Shown: positions 55,008 through 63,974, numbered from the stretch's first letter. The stretch: DNA of 64,000 bases from JAVXTH01 sp036642795 (GCA_036642795.1 JAVXTH010000001.1:1-64000), one strand, 5' to 3'. Notes: a model not told the origin generated them from the letters alone. Program-made: numbers and translations.

Positions 55008-56756
55008 TTACTTATATTTATCTTTTTTAGTATAAGTTGTATGCAACAAGTGATGCGATTTTTCTCCACATGGTTCTTTGAGATACTCTTTATATAAACT
55101 TTGTATCTGCGCATTTTCATGTGATTTACGAATTGGCATTGCTTCATCTTCTTCATAAAGAACATTAGCTCGTAATTGTTTGTAGTTTACATCACTATTT
55201 CGAATCTTTGCTGGTACATAAGATTGGCCACCACCATTGATACAGCCACCTGGGCAACCCATAATCTCAATGAAATGATACTTACTTTGATGATTACGAA
55301 TCTCTTCCAAAAGTGGTTTAGCAACACTCATGGATTGAGCAACTGCCACATTAACATCGATTCCTGCGACACATAAGCTTGCTTCTTTTAAGCCCTCAAC
55401 CCCACGAACTGCCACAAATTCAAGCTTATCGAGTGTTTTACCACCTAAGATTTCTACTACCGTACGAAGGGCAGCTTCCATAACACCACCACTTGTACCA
55501 AAGATAACCCCAGCACCGCTATATTCACCAAACATATCTTGATCAAAGGCTGCATCGATTTGTTTATTAAAATCAATTCCATACATTTTAATTAAACGCC
55601 CTAGTTCACGAGTTGTAAGTACAGCATCCACATCTTGTAGACCATGGCTCTTGTTTTCAGGACGAATTTTCTCACCTTTTTTCGCAACACATGGCATGAT
55701 TGATACAACAAAGATATCCTTTGGATCAATTTGTTTCTTTTCCGCATAATAGGATTTAAGAATTGCCCCAAACATCATATGTGGTGATTTACAAGTTGAT
55801 AAATGATCTAATAAATCAGGATATTCATGTTCACAATAATTAATCCAACCTGGTGAACATGAAGTAATCATCGGTAATTTTCCACCTTTTGAAACACGGT
55901 TAAGAAATTCCGTACCTTCTTCCATAATCGTTAAGTCAGCTGAGAAGTTTGTATCATAAACGCGATCAAAACCCATCTGTTTTAAACATGCTACCATCTT
56001 ACCAGTTACTCTTGTCCCAATTGGTAAACCAAATTCTTCACCAAGTGATGCACGAATTGCCGGAGCAGTTTGAACAATTACATGTTTCTTAGGATCATTT
56101 AAGGCAATAATCACCTCATCAATTTCTTCTTTTTCATGAAGAGCTCCCACTGGACATACGTTTACACATTGTCCACATTGCATACAATTGACATCCGCTA
56201 AACTACGATCAAATACCGGACCTACTTTTGTTTTAAAGCCACGATCCATGAAACTTAAAATACCTAAACCTTGTACCTTTTCACAAGTTTCTACACATCT
56301 TCCACAAAGGACACATTTGCTTGTATCACGAACAATCCCTGGTGATACTTCATCTAGTGTTGGTGGTGTTTGAGCGCCTTTAAAGTGCTCTGTTCTTACC
56401 CCAACTTGTTGAGCAAGTGCTTGTAGTTCACAATTTTGATTTCGAATACAAGATAAACAATCATGATTATGATTGGATAAGATTAATTCAACAATTTCAC
56501 GACGAGCATCCATTACTCGCTTCGAATTCGTCAATACTTCCATTCCCTCATTAATCGGATAAACACAGGCTGCACATAAAGTACGTGCACCTTTTACTTC
56601 AACTTGACATACACGACAAGCGCCGGTTCCAGTAATGTTTTTTAAGTAACATAAAGTTGGAATATCAATTTGATTGATCCGTGCTGCTTCTAAGATTGTA
56701 CTGTCTTTGGGCGCTTCAATTTCACGTCCATTTATTTTTAAATGTACCATAGTCAT
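55008..56756 (-). CDS. hydA: [FeFe]-hydrogenase catalytic subunit HydA (trimeric type)
   Basis: 582 aa. N-terminal [2Fe-2S] domain (about 1-80), His-Cys3 [4Fe-4S] site ('HDCLSCIRNQNC'), two ferredoxin-type [4Fe-4S] motifs ('CVLCGRCVETC', 'CMQCGQCVNVC'), then the H-cluster domain with 'TSCSPGW', 'MPCVAKKGE' and 'GCPGGCINGGGQ'. The first motif has Ser where the classical TSCCP has its second Cys; I recall this variant in trimeric enzymes but cannot check it. It makes H2, accepting electrons via HydBC from NADH and reduced ferredoxin (bifurcation in reverse). Last gene of the operon. Confidence 0.92.
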   Translation of the reverse strand: MTMVHLKINGREIEAPKDSTILEAARINQIDIPTLCYLKNITGTGACRVCQVEVKGARTLCAACVYPINEGMEVLTNSKRVMDARREIVELILSNHNHDCLSCIRNQNCELQALAQQVGVRTEHFKGAQTPPTLDEVSPGIVRDTSKCVLCGRCVETCEKVQGLGILSFMDRGFKTKVGPVFDRSLADVNCMQCGQCVNVCPVGALHEKEEIDEVIIALNDPKKHVIVQTAPAIRASLGEEFGLPIGTRVTGKMVACLKQMGFDRVYDTNFSADLTIMEEGTEFLNRVSKGGKLPMITSCSPGWINYCEHEYPDLLDHLSTCKSPHMMFGAILKSYYAEKKQIDPKDIFVVSIMPCVAKKGEKIRPENKSHGLQDVDAVLTTRELGRLIKMYGIDFNKQIDAAFDQDMFGEYSGAGVIFGTSGGVMEAALRTVVEILGGKTLDKLEFVAVRGVEGLKEASLCVAGIDVNVAVAQSMSVAKPLLEEIRNHQSKYHFIEIMGCPGGCINGGGQSYVPAKIRNSDVNYKQLRANVLYEEDEAMPIRKSHENAQIQSLYKEYLKEPCGEKSHHLLHTTYTKKDKYK

Positions 56757-56767
56757 ATGCTTTCCTC

Positions 56768-58564
56768 CTATCCTAATTTCACTGCATTAAAGTGACAGGC
56801 ATCGATACAAGCTCCGCATTTAATACATTTATCACTATCAATTTTATAAGCTTCTTTACCTGGAACACCATGAATGGCATCCACCGGACAGCCTTTAGCA
56901 CAAAGAGAACACTTACGACATAAGTCTGGATCAATTTCATAAGACAATAGTTTCTTACATACATGCGCCGGGCATTTTTTATCAACAACATGAGCAACGT
57001 ATTCATCATGGAATTTCTTTAACGTTGATAAAACTGGATTTGGTGCTGATTGTCCCAATCCACATAATGCCGTATCTTTAATTGTAAGTGATAATGCTTC
57101 TAATTGATCCAGGGATTCCATCGTTCCTCGACCCTCACAAATATCAATTAACAATTCCAATAAACGTTTGGTACCAATTCGACATGGTGTGCATTTTCCA
57201 CAAGATTCATCAACAATAAAGTCTAAATAGAAACGTGCTACATCGACCATACAATTATCTTCATCTAGAACAATCATTCCACCACTGCCCATCATTGAAC
57301 CCATTTTCACTAGGTTATCAAAATCAATTGGCGTGTCTAAATCTTTTTCGGTAAGGCAACCACCACTTGGTCCACCCGTTTGAACTGCTTTAAAGTTTTT
57401 ATTATTAGGACAGCCGCCACCAATTTCATAAATTACTTCACGAAGGGTTGTGCCCATTGGAATTTCAACTAATCCCGTATTCGTAATCTTTCCACCTAAG
57501 GCAAAGACTTTTGTACCAGGTGAATCTGGTGTACCAATGGAGCGAAACCAAGGAGCACCTTTACGAATAATCTGAGCAACATTTGCTAATGTTTCTACAT
57601 TATTAATAATGGTTGGTTTACCCCATACCCCTTTTACAGCTGGGAATGGTGGCTTAGAAACCGGCATGCCTCGTTTTCCTTCAATTGATTGAATCAAAGC
57701 TGTTTCTTCTCCACAAACAAAGGCTCCAGCTCCTAGGCGTATCTCGATATCAAAATCAAAGCCTGAATCAAAGATGCTCTTTCCTAATAAGCCTAATTCC
57801 TCGGCCTGTTTAATCGCTGTTTGAAGACGTTCTACCGCAATTGGATACTCCGCACGAATATAAATATATCCATGATGAGAACCAATCGCATAACCAGCAA
57901 TTGCCATTGCTTCTAAAATCGCATGCGGATCTCCTTCTAAAATAGAACGATCCATAAAGGCACCTGGATCTCCTTCATCGGCATTACAAATCACGTATTT
58001 TTGATCATTGACTTGATTGGCAGCAAATTGCCATTTACGACCAGTTGGAAAACCTGCTCCTCCCCGTCCCCTCAATCCGGATTCTAAAATAATATCGATG
58101 ACTTCTTGAGGCTTCATCTCACCTAATGCTTTACCTAAAGCAAAATAACCATCGCGAGCGATATACTCCTCAATGTCTTCTGGATTAATAACACCACAAT
58201 TACGTAAAGCAATTCGTTTTTGTTTCGCATAGAAACGAATTTCATCAATATCGAATATCTTATCCATGCTCGCATCATCTAGATCACTCATAATTAAACG
58301 TTTCACTGGACGGCCCTTATAAATATGTTCTTCAATGATTTCTTCAACATCGCTTAGTTTAACTTTACAATAAAAAATTCGATCGGGATGAATCGCAATA
58401 ATCGGGCCTTTTTGACATAAGCCAAAACAACCTGTTTTTATTACTTTAACTTCTTTATCAAGTTTTTTATCCTTTAATACTTGAATTAGCTTCTCATAAA
58501 TATCAAGTGAGTTTGAGGAAGTACAACCAGTTCCCGCACATACTAATATATTAATTCTTTCCAT
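56768..58564 (-). CDS. hydB: Hydrogenase flavoprotein subunit HydB (NuoF-like)
   Basis: 598 aa. N-terminal thioredoxin-like [2Fe-2S] domain with 'CAGTGCTSSNS' and 'CFGLCQKGP' (1-90); NuoF core with FMN/NADH motifs 'GRGGAGFPTGRKW' and 'NADEGDPGAFMDR'; [4Fe-4S] site 'ESCGKCTPCRIG'; C-terminal two-cluster ferredoxin ('CRKCSLCAKGCP', 'CIKCGACIDAC'). It takes electrons from NADH and, with HydA and HydC, couples them to ferredoxin. Spaced 11 nt from hydA. Confidence 0.93.
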   Translation of the reverse strand: MERINILVCAGTGCTSSNSLDIYEKLIQVLKDKKLDKEVKVIKTGCFGLCQKGPIIAIHPDRIFYCKVKLSDVEEIIEEHIYKGRPVKRLIMSDLDDASMDKIFDIDEIRFYAKQKRIALRNCGVINPEDIEEYIARDGYFALGKALGEMKPQEVIDIILESGLRGRGGAGFPTGRKWQFAANQVNDQKYVICNADEGDPGAFMDRSILEGDPHAILEAMAIAGYAIGSHHGYIYIRAEYPIAVERLQTAIKQAEELGLLGKSIFDSGFDFDIEIRLGAGAFVCGEETALIQSIEGKRGMPVSKPPFPAVKGVWGKPTIINNVETLANVAQIIRKGAPWFRSIGTPDSPGTKVFALGGKITNTGLVEIPMGTTLREVIYEIGGGCPNNKNFKAVQTGGPSGGCLTEKDLDTPIDFDNLVKMGSMMGSGGMIVLDEDNCMVDVARFYLDFIVDESCGKCTPCRIGTKRLLELLIDICEGRGTMESLDQLEALSLTIKDTALCGLGQSAPNPVLSTLKKFHDEYVAHVVDKKCPAHVCKKLLSYEIDPDLCRKCSLCAKGCPVDAIHGVPGKEAYKIDSDKCIKCGACIDACHFNAVKLG

Positions 58565-58576
58565 CGATCTTTCCTC

Positions 58577-58948
58577 CTATCTTTCCTGATTTTTATAAAT
58601 ATATTCTTCTTTAACGTTTCCACCTAAAATATGACTAGCAAACATTTCCTTTGCTTTTTCACTATTCATTTTAATATAAGTTGTTTTATTACCAGCTTGA
58701 TCAAATACCTCAACAATTGGTTCTAATGAACACATTCCAATACAACCAGTTTGGCTAACCATAACAGCTTTTTCACTATGTTCATTTTGTTCTTGTACCA
58801 ATGTATTTAGAACCGGGCGTGCTCCTGCCGCAATTCCACAAGTTGCCATACCGACAACAATTCGATACTCATAATCGCTACTATCACGCATATTAACTCG
58901 CTTACTAGCTGCATCACGTATTTTCTTTAGGTCTTCTAATGATTTCAT
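58577..58948 (-). CDS. Small [2Fe-2S] thioredoxin-fold protein
   Basis: 123 aa. Cys set 'MATCGIAAGARPV' and 'GCIGMC' matches the 2Fe-2S ferredoxin domain seen at the N-terminus of HydB/NuoF proteins, here as a free subunit. It overlaps the GHKL gene by 4 nt and lies 12 nt before hydB, so it may shuttle electrons to HydB or be an accessory subunit. Confidence 0.8.
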   Translation of the reverse strand: MKSLEDLKKIRDAASKRVNMRDSSDYEYRIVVGMATCGIAAGARPVLNTLVQEQNEHSEKAVMVSQTGCIGMCSLEPIVEVFDQAGNKTTYIKMNSEKAKEMFASHILGGNVKEEYIYKNQER

Positions 58949-59493
58949 TTTGTCCTCCTTAAGGCTGCTAGCCCTTCATTTACATAATCTTTCAACCAGA
59001 TTACAACCGCAGCATCATTAATTGCTACTGGTGAAACAAGTTCTTTGATTACCTTTGTATCTAATATAAATTCACCCTCATCATTTTGATAAGTAAACGA
59101 TACATCATAAGTACAATCACCTTGAATAATCGTTGCTAATGTTTCTCCTAAATCACCCCAAGGAGGTACATCAATATGACTGCGTTTTAAAGAAAGTAAC
59201 AAGTGCGTTCCTTCCCCAAGTTTGGATGTTATCTTAAATGCTCCCTCACAGTCTTTCGCAAGTTGTGATATAAAGGCTACTCCCAAACCAACTTTACGGG
59301 TTGTACGACTTGTCACAAATGGATTTTGTACTTGAGTAAGCATTGCTTCACTCATGCCATCTCCATCATCATCAAGCTTCATTTCAATCAAATCTTTTTC
59401 TTTACTATCTAATATTGTTATTTTAATTTGCTGAGCATGGGCTCGAATTGAATTATAAACTAAATCGAGAATATGCATTGCTAGATCCATCAT
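58945..59493 (-). CDS. GHKL ATPase-domain protein (second in operon)
   Basis: 182 aa. A histidine-kinase/anti-sigma-type ATP-binding fold: N box with 'DLVYNSIRAHAQQI', G1 'DDDGDGMSE', and G2/F region 'TTRKVGLGVAFISQLA'. The C-terminal 70 residues carry an extra small domain not typical of RsbW. No phospho-acceptor His domain is present. Its start overlaps the PHP gene by 4 nt. A regulator or chaperone-like ATPase of the hydrogenase module is a fair guess. Confidence 0.75.
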   Translation of the reverse strand: MMDLAMHILDLVYNSIRAHAQQIKITILDSKEKDLIEMKLDDDGDGMSEAMLTQVQNPFVTSRTTRKVGLGVAFISQLAKDCEGAFKITSKLGEGTHLLLSLKRSHIDVPPWGDLGETLATIIQGDCTYDVSFTYQNDEGEFILDTKVIKELVSPVAINDAAVVIWLKDYVNEGLAALRRTK

Positions 59494-60185
59494 TTTACAT
59501 ACCTAGCAAAGTTTCCTAATTCACTTTCCGCTATCTCCATACTACAAGTTCCAATGTCGCTCAACGTATGAGCGTCGCTATTATATAGAAATTTCATCCG
59601 GCTTTTTATCCATGGATGACTTTTCATAATTTCATTACGTTGACTTTCATTTTTAACTTCAATCGCATCATAACATAGACCAAATGGTATAAAGCCTAAC
59701 TGAGTAATAATACTATTGCTTCGTCCAAGCGCATGGGCTAAGACAAAATAGCCTCCCAATTGATGGGTAAACTGAGCAATGTTTTCGATGCTTTCATCAA
59801 GTGAAGATATTAATAAGAATGGTTCTTCTGATATCACTTCATCTTGTTCATCCATAATATATTGATGACCGAAATAATCAATATCATTCGCTTGTTTGAT
59901 CAAATGCTCATCAATATAAGCTTGCATCTTTTCCACTTGCGAAAAATCTTGAAAATAAGCTAATACATGTACTTCTTCTTTTGTTTGTATTTCTACGCCA
60001 TATAAGATATTTATTTTGTCCTTTGCCACGAATTGAATACTTTTTTGCTGAGCAAGTGAATTATGATCACTCACCGCAATTAAATCCAATTGATTTAAAA
60101 TAGCCATATTAACAATATTATTTGGTGTCATATCATTATCGGCACAAGGCGAAAGGGCAGAATGAATATGAAGATCATAACGCAT
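59490..60185 (-). CDS. PHP-domain protein in the hydrogenase operon
   Basis: 231 aa. 'DLHIHSALSPCADNDMTP', 'AVSDHNS', 'GVEIQTKEEVH', 'VLAHALGRS' and 'NSDAHTLSDIG' supply the PHP metal site. This short form is typical of PHP phosphoesterases acting on nucleotides or small phosphoesters. The ATG at 60185 overlaps the stop of the DRTGG gene (ATGCGTTATGA). A dephosphorylating role in the module would be consistent with its neighbours but is inference. Confidence 0.8.
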   Translation of the reverse strand: MRYDLHIHSALSPCADNDMTPNNIVNMAILNQLDLIAVSDHNSLAQQKSIQFVAKDKINILYGVEIQTKEEVHVLAYFQDFSQVEKMQAYIDEHLIKQANDIDYFGHQYIMDEQDEVISEEPFLLISSLDESIENIAQFTHQLGGYFVLAHALGRSNSIITQLGFIPFGLCYDAIEVKNESQRNEIMKSHPWIKSRMKFLYNSDAHTLSDIGTCSMEIAESELGNFARYVK

Positions 60186-60519
60186 TGTCGATTCCCGCTT
60201 CATAGAGTTTACAAGCAATGCGATAAGCACTTAAATCACTTTGAATTAATACAATACCTTCTTCTTTTGCCTTATCAATTGTCTCTTGCGGAATTTGCGC
60301 ACCTTGAGCAATAATAACAGCCGCAAAATCTTTTAAGGAAGCAACGGCCAATACATTTAAATGCGCTTGCACACTGATCCAGATTTCATTTTCTTGACCA
60401 TGTGCCATAACCCAACTTAACAAATCACCAACAAATACCGAAGTCGCTTCTTTATCGAGATAATTCTCTCCCGCAACAACCTTTGCTTGTAAAACCTTAA
60501 GACATGTTTCTAATTTCAC
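60175..60519 (-). CDS. DRTGG-domain protein (second)
   Basis: 114 aa, a free-standing DRTGG-type domain (the same fold as the regulatory insert of ppaC in this window and the N-terminus of HPr kinase). The pattern is 'LKVLQAKVVAGENYLDKEATSVFVGDLLSWVM'. Its exact ligand is unknown. Coding overlaps both neighbours. Confidence 0.7.
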   Translation of the reverse strand: MKLETCLKVLQAKVVAGENYLDKEATSVFVGDLLSWVMAHGQENEIWISVQAHLNVLAVASLKDFAAVIIAQGAQIPQETIDKAKEEGIVLIQSDLSAYRIACKLYEAGIDNAL

Positions 60520-61727
60520 TTGTTCTTCACCTCACCTTTTAATACGGCGCAATCTTTAATTGATCTTCTTCCCTCAATGATTTCTTCACTCATCATTCGA
60601 CAACTAGCAAGACCACATGCTCCACAATCGTAACCTGGTAAATCTTCTAAAACTTTATTTACTTTTTGAAAATATTGAAGTTTTTCCTTCATTGATATTT
60701 TTGTTTCACTTAAAAGTTCATTATGTTCTTTATAAATTTCTTCAAAGCTTAAATCCGCACAAGGTTTATCCGCTAATTTAAGGAAGCGTTCCATATGAAT
60801 TCTTCCTACAAAGGGATTTCCCCATAAAAAATGTCCACCGATACAGCCACTTGCACAGGCATATAAAGATAACAGACGAATGCTATGAAGATTATCAAAT
60901 TCCGCAAGTTCTAAAACACGTTCAACTTTTTCAAAACCAGTAATCGCAAGTAAATCTTCTTTGCCCTGTTTTTCTTTATAATAATCGGAAATGATGGAAC
61001 ATAAACCTTCCCGACAAATTGAAATATTAGCTGGCTGTTCCACTTTTGATTCTTCTCTCATCTTCGCAAAAATCTTAGGAAACAATTCCGCAATCGATAA
61101 AGCATGATCGATGTTACTTTCACTATTTCCATATGGATGTTTGGCAAGCGTTAAGTTTCCAACACATTCACATAGTGAGAAGATACCAATGGTTTGATCT
61201 TTATTTGATAAACGTTTACGAACTCTTTTCGCTGCGACTTCAAGGGGATAATCAAATGGTAATAACATATCCATCAACATTGGATATTTTACTTCAATCA
61301 AATGATTAATAACTGGGCAAAAGCTAGTAATGCGGCATTTGTCATTATATTTATCCACATATTTTATGCTTTCTTGATACATTGCCCCACTTATATCAGA
61401 AATATCAATGACTTCATCAAAGCCAAAATCTTTTAGTATTTTAAGTAAACTAGCGGCTTCTTGTTCTTGACCACAATCTGAATAAATAGCCGTTGGTAAT
61501 AATAAAACATTATAATCGTAATCTTTTAAATACTTAAGATCACTACTCTTGTTTTTTAAACCAGCACTCGTACATGCTTTAATGCATTGATCACATGCGA
61601 TACAGCGATCGTTATTAATTTCAACGCGGTCGTTAACTAAGGAGATTGCTTGGGTTGGGCAGGATTTTAAACAAGTTAAACATTTTTGACACTTTGATAA
61701 AGTATAATCAATAATCGTCGCTTTCAT
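60516..61727 (-). CDS. Fe-S protein with [FeFe]-hydrogenase-like C domain
   Basis: 403 aa. N-terminal two-cluster ferredoxin ('CQKCLTCLKSC', 'CIACDQCIKAC', 10-60). The central hydrogenase-large-subunit-like domain keeps the four cysteines that ligate the [4Fe-4S] part ('TSFCP', 'SLCECVGN', 'ACASGC'), but lacks the Lys and other residues around the second motif that hold the di-iron site. The C-terminus is an RnfB/Fe4S-type motif 'LPGYDCGACGLASCR' (about 365-385). Probably not a hydrogenase but an electron-transfer or redox-sensing protein within the module. Confidence 0.78.
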   Translation of the reverse strand: MKATIIDYTLSKCQKCLTCLKSCPTQAISLVNDRVEINNDRCIACDQCIKACTSAGLKNKSSDLKYLKDYDYNVLLLPTAIYSDCGQEQEAASLLKILKDFGFDEVIDISDISGAMYQESIKYVDKYNDKCRITSFCPVINHLIEVKYPMLMDMLLPFDYPLEVAAKRVRKRLSNKDQTIGIFSLCECVGNLTLAKHPYGNSESNIDHALSIAELFPKIFAKMREESKVEQPANISICREGLCSIISDYYKEKQGKEDLLAITGFEKVERVLELAEFDNLHSIRLLSLYACASGCIGGHFLWGNPFVGRIHMERFLKLADKPCADLSFEEIYKEHNELLSETKISMKEKLQYFQKVNKVLEDLPGYDCGACGLASCRMMSEEIIEGRRSIKDCAVLKGEVKNK

Positions 61728-62134
61728 AAATTAAACGCTATCCTTAAGGTTGTACCACAAGGTGAAGTGTCTAATTGAAATGAATCACTAACCCGTTTAA
61801 TATTCACAAGTCCCATACCAGCTCCAAAACCAAATTCACGCGCTTTTTCACTTGCCGTAGAATAACCTGGTTGCATTGCTTTTTCCACATCAGGAATACC
61901 AGGTCCACAGTCTATAAAAGCAAGTTTTACGATGCCTTCTTCTAAAATATCCATGGTTATATTACCTCCATAGGAATGAATGATCATATTAATCTCTGCT
62001 TCATAACTTGCGACTGCAATTCTTCTTAGAATTGAGCCATCAATGTCCAATAGTTTCAATGTTTGTTTAATATTAGAAGAAGCTTTTCCTGCTTCTCCAT
62101 AATTATCGCGTTCAATTGAATACGAATATTGCAT
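61724..62134 (-). CDS. GHKL ATPase-domain protein (anti-sigma-like, first in operon)
   Basis: 136 aa, almost entirely a RsbW/SpoIIAB-type ATPase fold: 'VASYEAEINMIIHSYGG' (N box), 'DCGPGIPDVEKAM' (G1) and 'GFGAGMGLVNIKRVSD' (G2). Such proteins can phosphorylate or sequester partner proteins. No STAS or sigma partner is adjacent. It overlaps the flanking genes by 1 and 4 nt. Confidence 0.75.
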   Translation of the reverse strand: MQYSYSIERDNYGEAGKASSNIKQTLKLLDIDGSILRRIAVASYEAEINMIIHSYGGNITMDILEEGIVKLAFIDCGPGIPDVEKAMQPGYSTASEKAREFGFGAGMGLVNIKRVSDSFQLDTSPCGTTLRIAFNL

Positions 62135-62505
62135 TATTTCGAACTCTTTTCAATCGGATCAAGTCCTGCTTTATATAAAACTCCACAAGTCTCAAACATT
62201 GATAAACCGCTTGTTATTAAATTAATATTACATTCTTTGCCAAGTGCTAATGTTTCTTCATTTAATGATTTTCCTCTTACTAAAATAACCGTATTGATAT
62301 CTAACATTTCCGCCGTTCTTAACGATTGAATGTTAGCAAGTCCGGTTAATAATAAGGTCGTGTCACTATTTGATGAAATCATGGATAGTACATCACTCAT
62401 TAAATCGGATGCGAATCCATATTTAAATTCTTTTTCTAACATTGAATCATCACTGATATAAACTTTTTCGCCATGAATTAATTCCACAATTTTTGATAGT
62501 TTCAT
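62134..62505 (-). CDS. DRTGG-domain protein (first)
   Basis: 123 aa, DRTGG-type alpha/beta domain ('VYISDDSMLEKEFKYGFASDLMSDVLSMI ... TLLLTGLANIQSLRTAEMLDINTVILVRGK'). It shares the layout of the second copy at 60175. Sits 2 nt after hydC. Ligand and function unknown. Confidence 0.7.
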   Translation of the reverse strand: MKLSKIVELIHGEKVYISDDSMLEKEFKYGFASDLMSDVLSMISSNSDTTLLLTGLANIQSLRTAEMLDINTVILVRGKSLNEETLALGKECNINLITSGLSMFETCGVLYKAGLDPIEKSSK

Positions 62506-62507
62506 TT

Positions 62508-62996
62508 TTAGTTACGCTCACTTGCGATGATCTTTTTAATCTGATCTTCTACCGCATCATTCGCATTCGCATTACCAAATACTTGTCCATCAATTACAAC
62601 AACGGGAGCTAAGCCACAAGCCCCTACACAACGCGTTGCATCCAGTGAAAAAACTCGATCTTCACTTGTCGCATTAACCTTTGCGCCAACAAGTTCACTT
62701 ACCTTGTCTAATAAACTCTGTGCACCTTTTACATAGCAGGCAGTTCCCATACAAACATTGATAATATGTTTCCCTTTTGGTTGTGTACAGAATTGAGAAT
62801 AAAAAGTAACAACTCCATAAACTTTCGCTACTGGTACATTGGTTCCTTCGCTAATTTTAACCATTGCTTCAAAAGGAATATAACCAAGTTCCTTCTGTAC
62901 ATCATGGAGCATTAATTTAACTGGTCCTAAACGATGTTTATGACTATTTACAATGTCATCAATTCGCTTTAAGGAAGCACTATTTAATTTTTCCAT
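62508..62996 (-). CDS. hydC: Hydrogenase subunit HydC (NuoE-like)
   Basis: 162 aa. A [2Fe-2S] thioredoxin-like NuoE fold: N-terminal helix bundle 'GPVKLMLHDVQKELGYIP', then Cys ligands 'CMGTACYVKG' and 'CVGACGLAP'. It passes electrons between HydB and HydA. First gene of the ten-gene operon, after a GAGGTG site 7 nt before the ATG. Confidence 0.92.
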   Translation of the reverse strand: MEKLNSASLKRIDDIVNSHKHRLGPVKLMLHDVQKELGYIPFEAMVKISEGTNVPVAKVYGVVTFYSQFCTQPKGKHIINVCMGTACYVKGAQSLLDKVSELVGAKVNATSEDRVFSLDATRCVGACGLAPVVVIDGQVFGNANANDAVEDQIKKIIASERN

Positions 62997-63121
62997 TTTT
63001 TCACCTCTTTCATTATTTAAAATGTGTCAAACACAATTTTCACAAATAAACTATATCATGACACTAAGTCAAATGAAAGGGTTTCCAATTAATTAAATAT
63101 ATCACAAAGTCTTAATAAATT

Positions 63122-63170
63122 ATTATATTGAAATAATTTAAAATATTCTTTATTGTGAATAACTTCACAT
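63122..63170. promoter_or_regulatory. Rex-type operator in the hyd/trmH intergenic region
   Basis: TTGTGAA-TAAC-TTCACAT (63153-63170) matches the Rex consensus TTGTGAA-N4-TTCACAA at 13 of 14 fixed positions. A minus-strand TATAAT (63122-63127) lies downstream of it toward hydC, but its -35 box is weak. Rex is an NADH/NAD+-sensing repressor that typically controls fermentation and hydrogenase genes. Confidence 0.6.
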
Positions 63171-63171
63171 A

Positions 63172-63199
63172 ATTAATCCCTTTAATTAAAGGGATTAAT
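63172..63199. repeat. Perfect 28-bp palindrome
   Basis: ATTAATCCCTTTAA followed directly by its exact reverse complement, next to the Rex-type box and overlapping the -35 region (63181-63186) of the downstream methylase promoter. Confidence 0.85.
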
Positions 63200-63209
63200 A
63201 CGTTATAAT
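63181..63209 (+). promoter_or_regulatory. Promoter of the RNA methylase gene
   Basis: -35 TTTAAT (63181-63186, weak), 17-bp spacer, -10 TATAAT (63204-63209). The -35 lies inside the 28-bp palindrome. Confidence 0.55.
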
Positions 63210-63236
63210 CATAACTGTAGAAAAGAGATGAAGTTT

Positions 63237-63974
63237 ATGAATGAAGAATATATATTTGAAGGTAATATTTCAGTCAAAGCCGCATTATTTGCGAAAAGAC
63301 GAATTGTATCACAAATTATTGTCGATTATAAAAAAGATGATCGTGATACCGATTATATTTTAAAAGAAGCTAGAAAACGTTCGATTCCAATTATTAAGAA
63401 AGAACGAGAAGAAATTGATGTTATCGCAAGTGGTAAAACCCATGGTGGCATGATTGGGTTTGGTGGCGAGCGAAACTTCCAACAATTACAAGATGTCATA
63501 AAAAAAGACAAGCTTTACCTTGCCCTTGTGGAAGGCATTGAAGACCCCTACAATTTTGGTTATATATTAAGAACCTTATATGCAGCAGGCGTTAATGGCG
63601 TTATTATTCCACAACGCAACTGGACAAGCGCTGCAGCCGTGGTAACACGCGCTAGTGCTGGGGCAAGTGAATATCTTGATTTGATTGTCGCAAGTGATAT
63701 GGAAGCTATTTTAAGCACCCTCCATGAGAATCAAATACCCTTAATCTGTGCCGAGCGAAAAGATGCTGTTTCACTTTATGATTATTCATTTCCAGATCGT
63801 TTATGCATTGGCATCGGTGGTGAAATGCGTGGCTTATCAAAACTGGTGAAAGATAGCGCAACCCAAAATATATACATTCCTTATGGAAGAAATATGAAAA
63901 ATGCTTTAAATGCAGCAGCAGCAACCTCCGTGGTTGCCTTTGAAGTTTATCGTCAACTTCATAAATCAAAGTAG
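63237..63974 (+). CDS. TrmH/SpoU-family RNA 2'-O-methyltransferase
   Basis: 245 aa. An N-terminal substrate-binding domain (1-75) is followed by the SPOUT methylase: 'LALVEGIEDPYNFGYILRTLYAAGVNGVIIP' (motif 1), 'GIGGEMRGLS' (motif 2) and 'IYIPYGRNMKNALNAAAATSVVAFE' (motif 3, the knot). Methylates a ribose in rRNA or tRNA; which one cannot be told. ATG 63237 is preferred to the ATG at 63228, which abuts the purine-rich ribosome site. Confidence 0.87.
   Translation: MNEEYIFEGNISVKAALFAKRRIVSQIIVDYKKDDRDTDYILKEARKRSIPIIKKEREEIDVIASGKTHGGMIGFGGERNFQQLQDVIKKDKLYLALVEGIEDPYNFGYILRTLYAAGVNGVIIPQRNWTSAAAVVTRASAGASEYLDLIVASDMEAILSTLHENQIPLICAERKDAVSLYDYSFPDRLCIGIGGEMRGLSKLVKDSATQNIYIPYGRNMKNALNAAAATSVVAFEVYRQLHKSK

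Noticed and set aside
63030..63050. A second Rex site near TTTCACAAA
   Set aside because: Only one half-site is present and the partner half does not match at the required 4-bp spacing.
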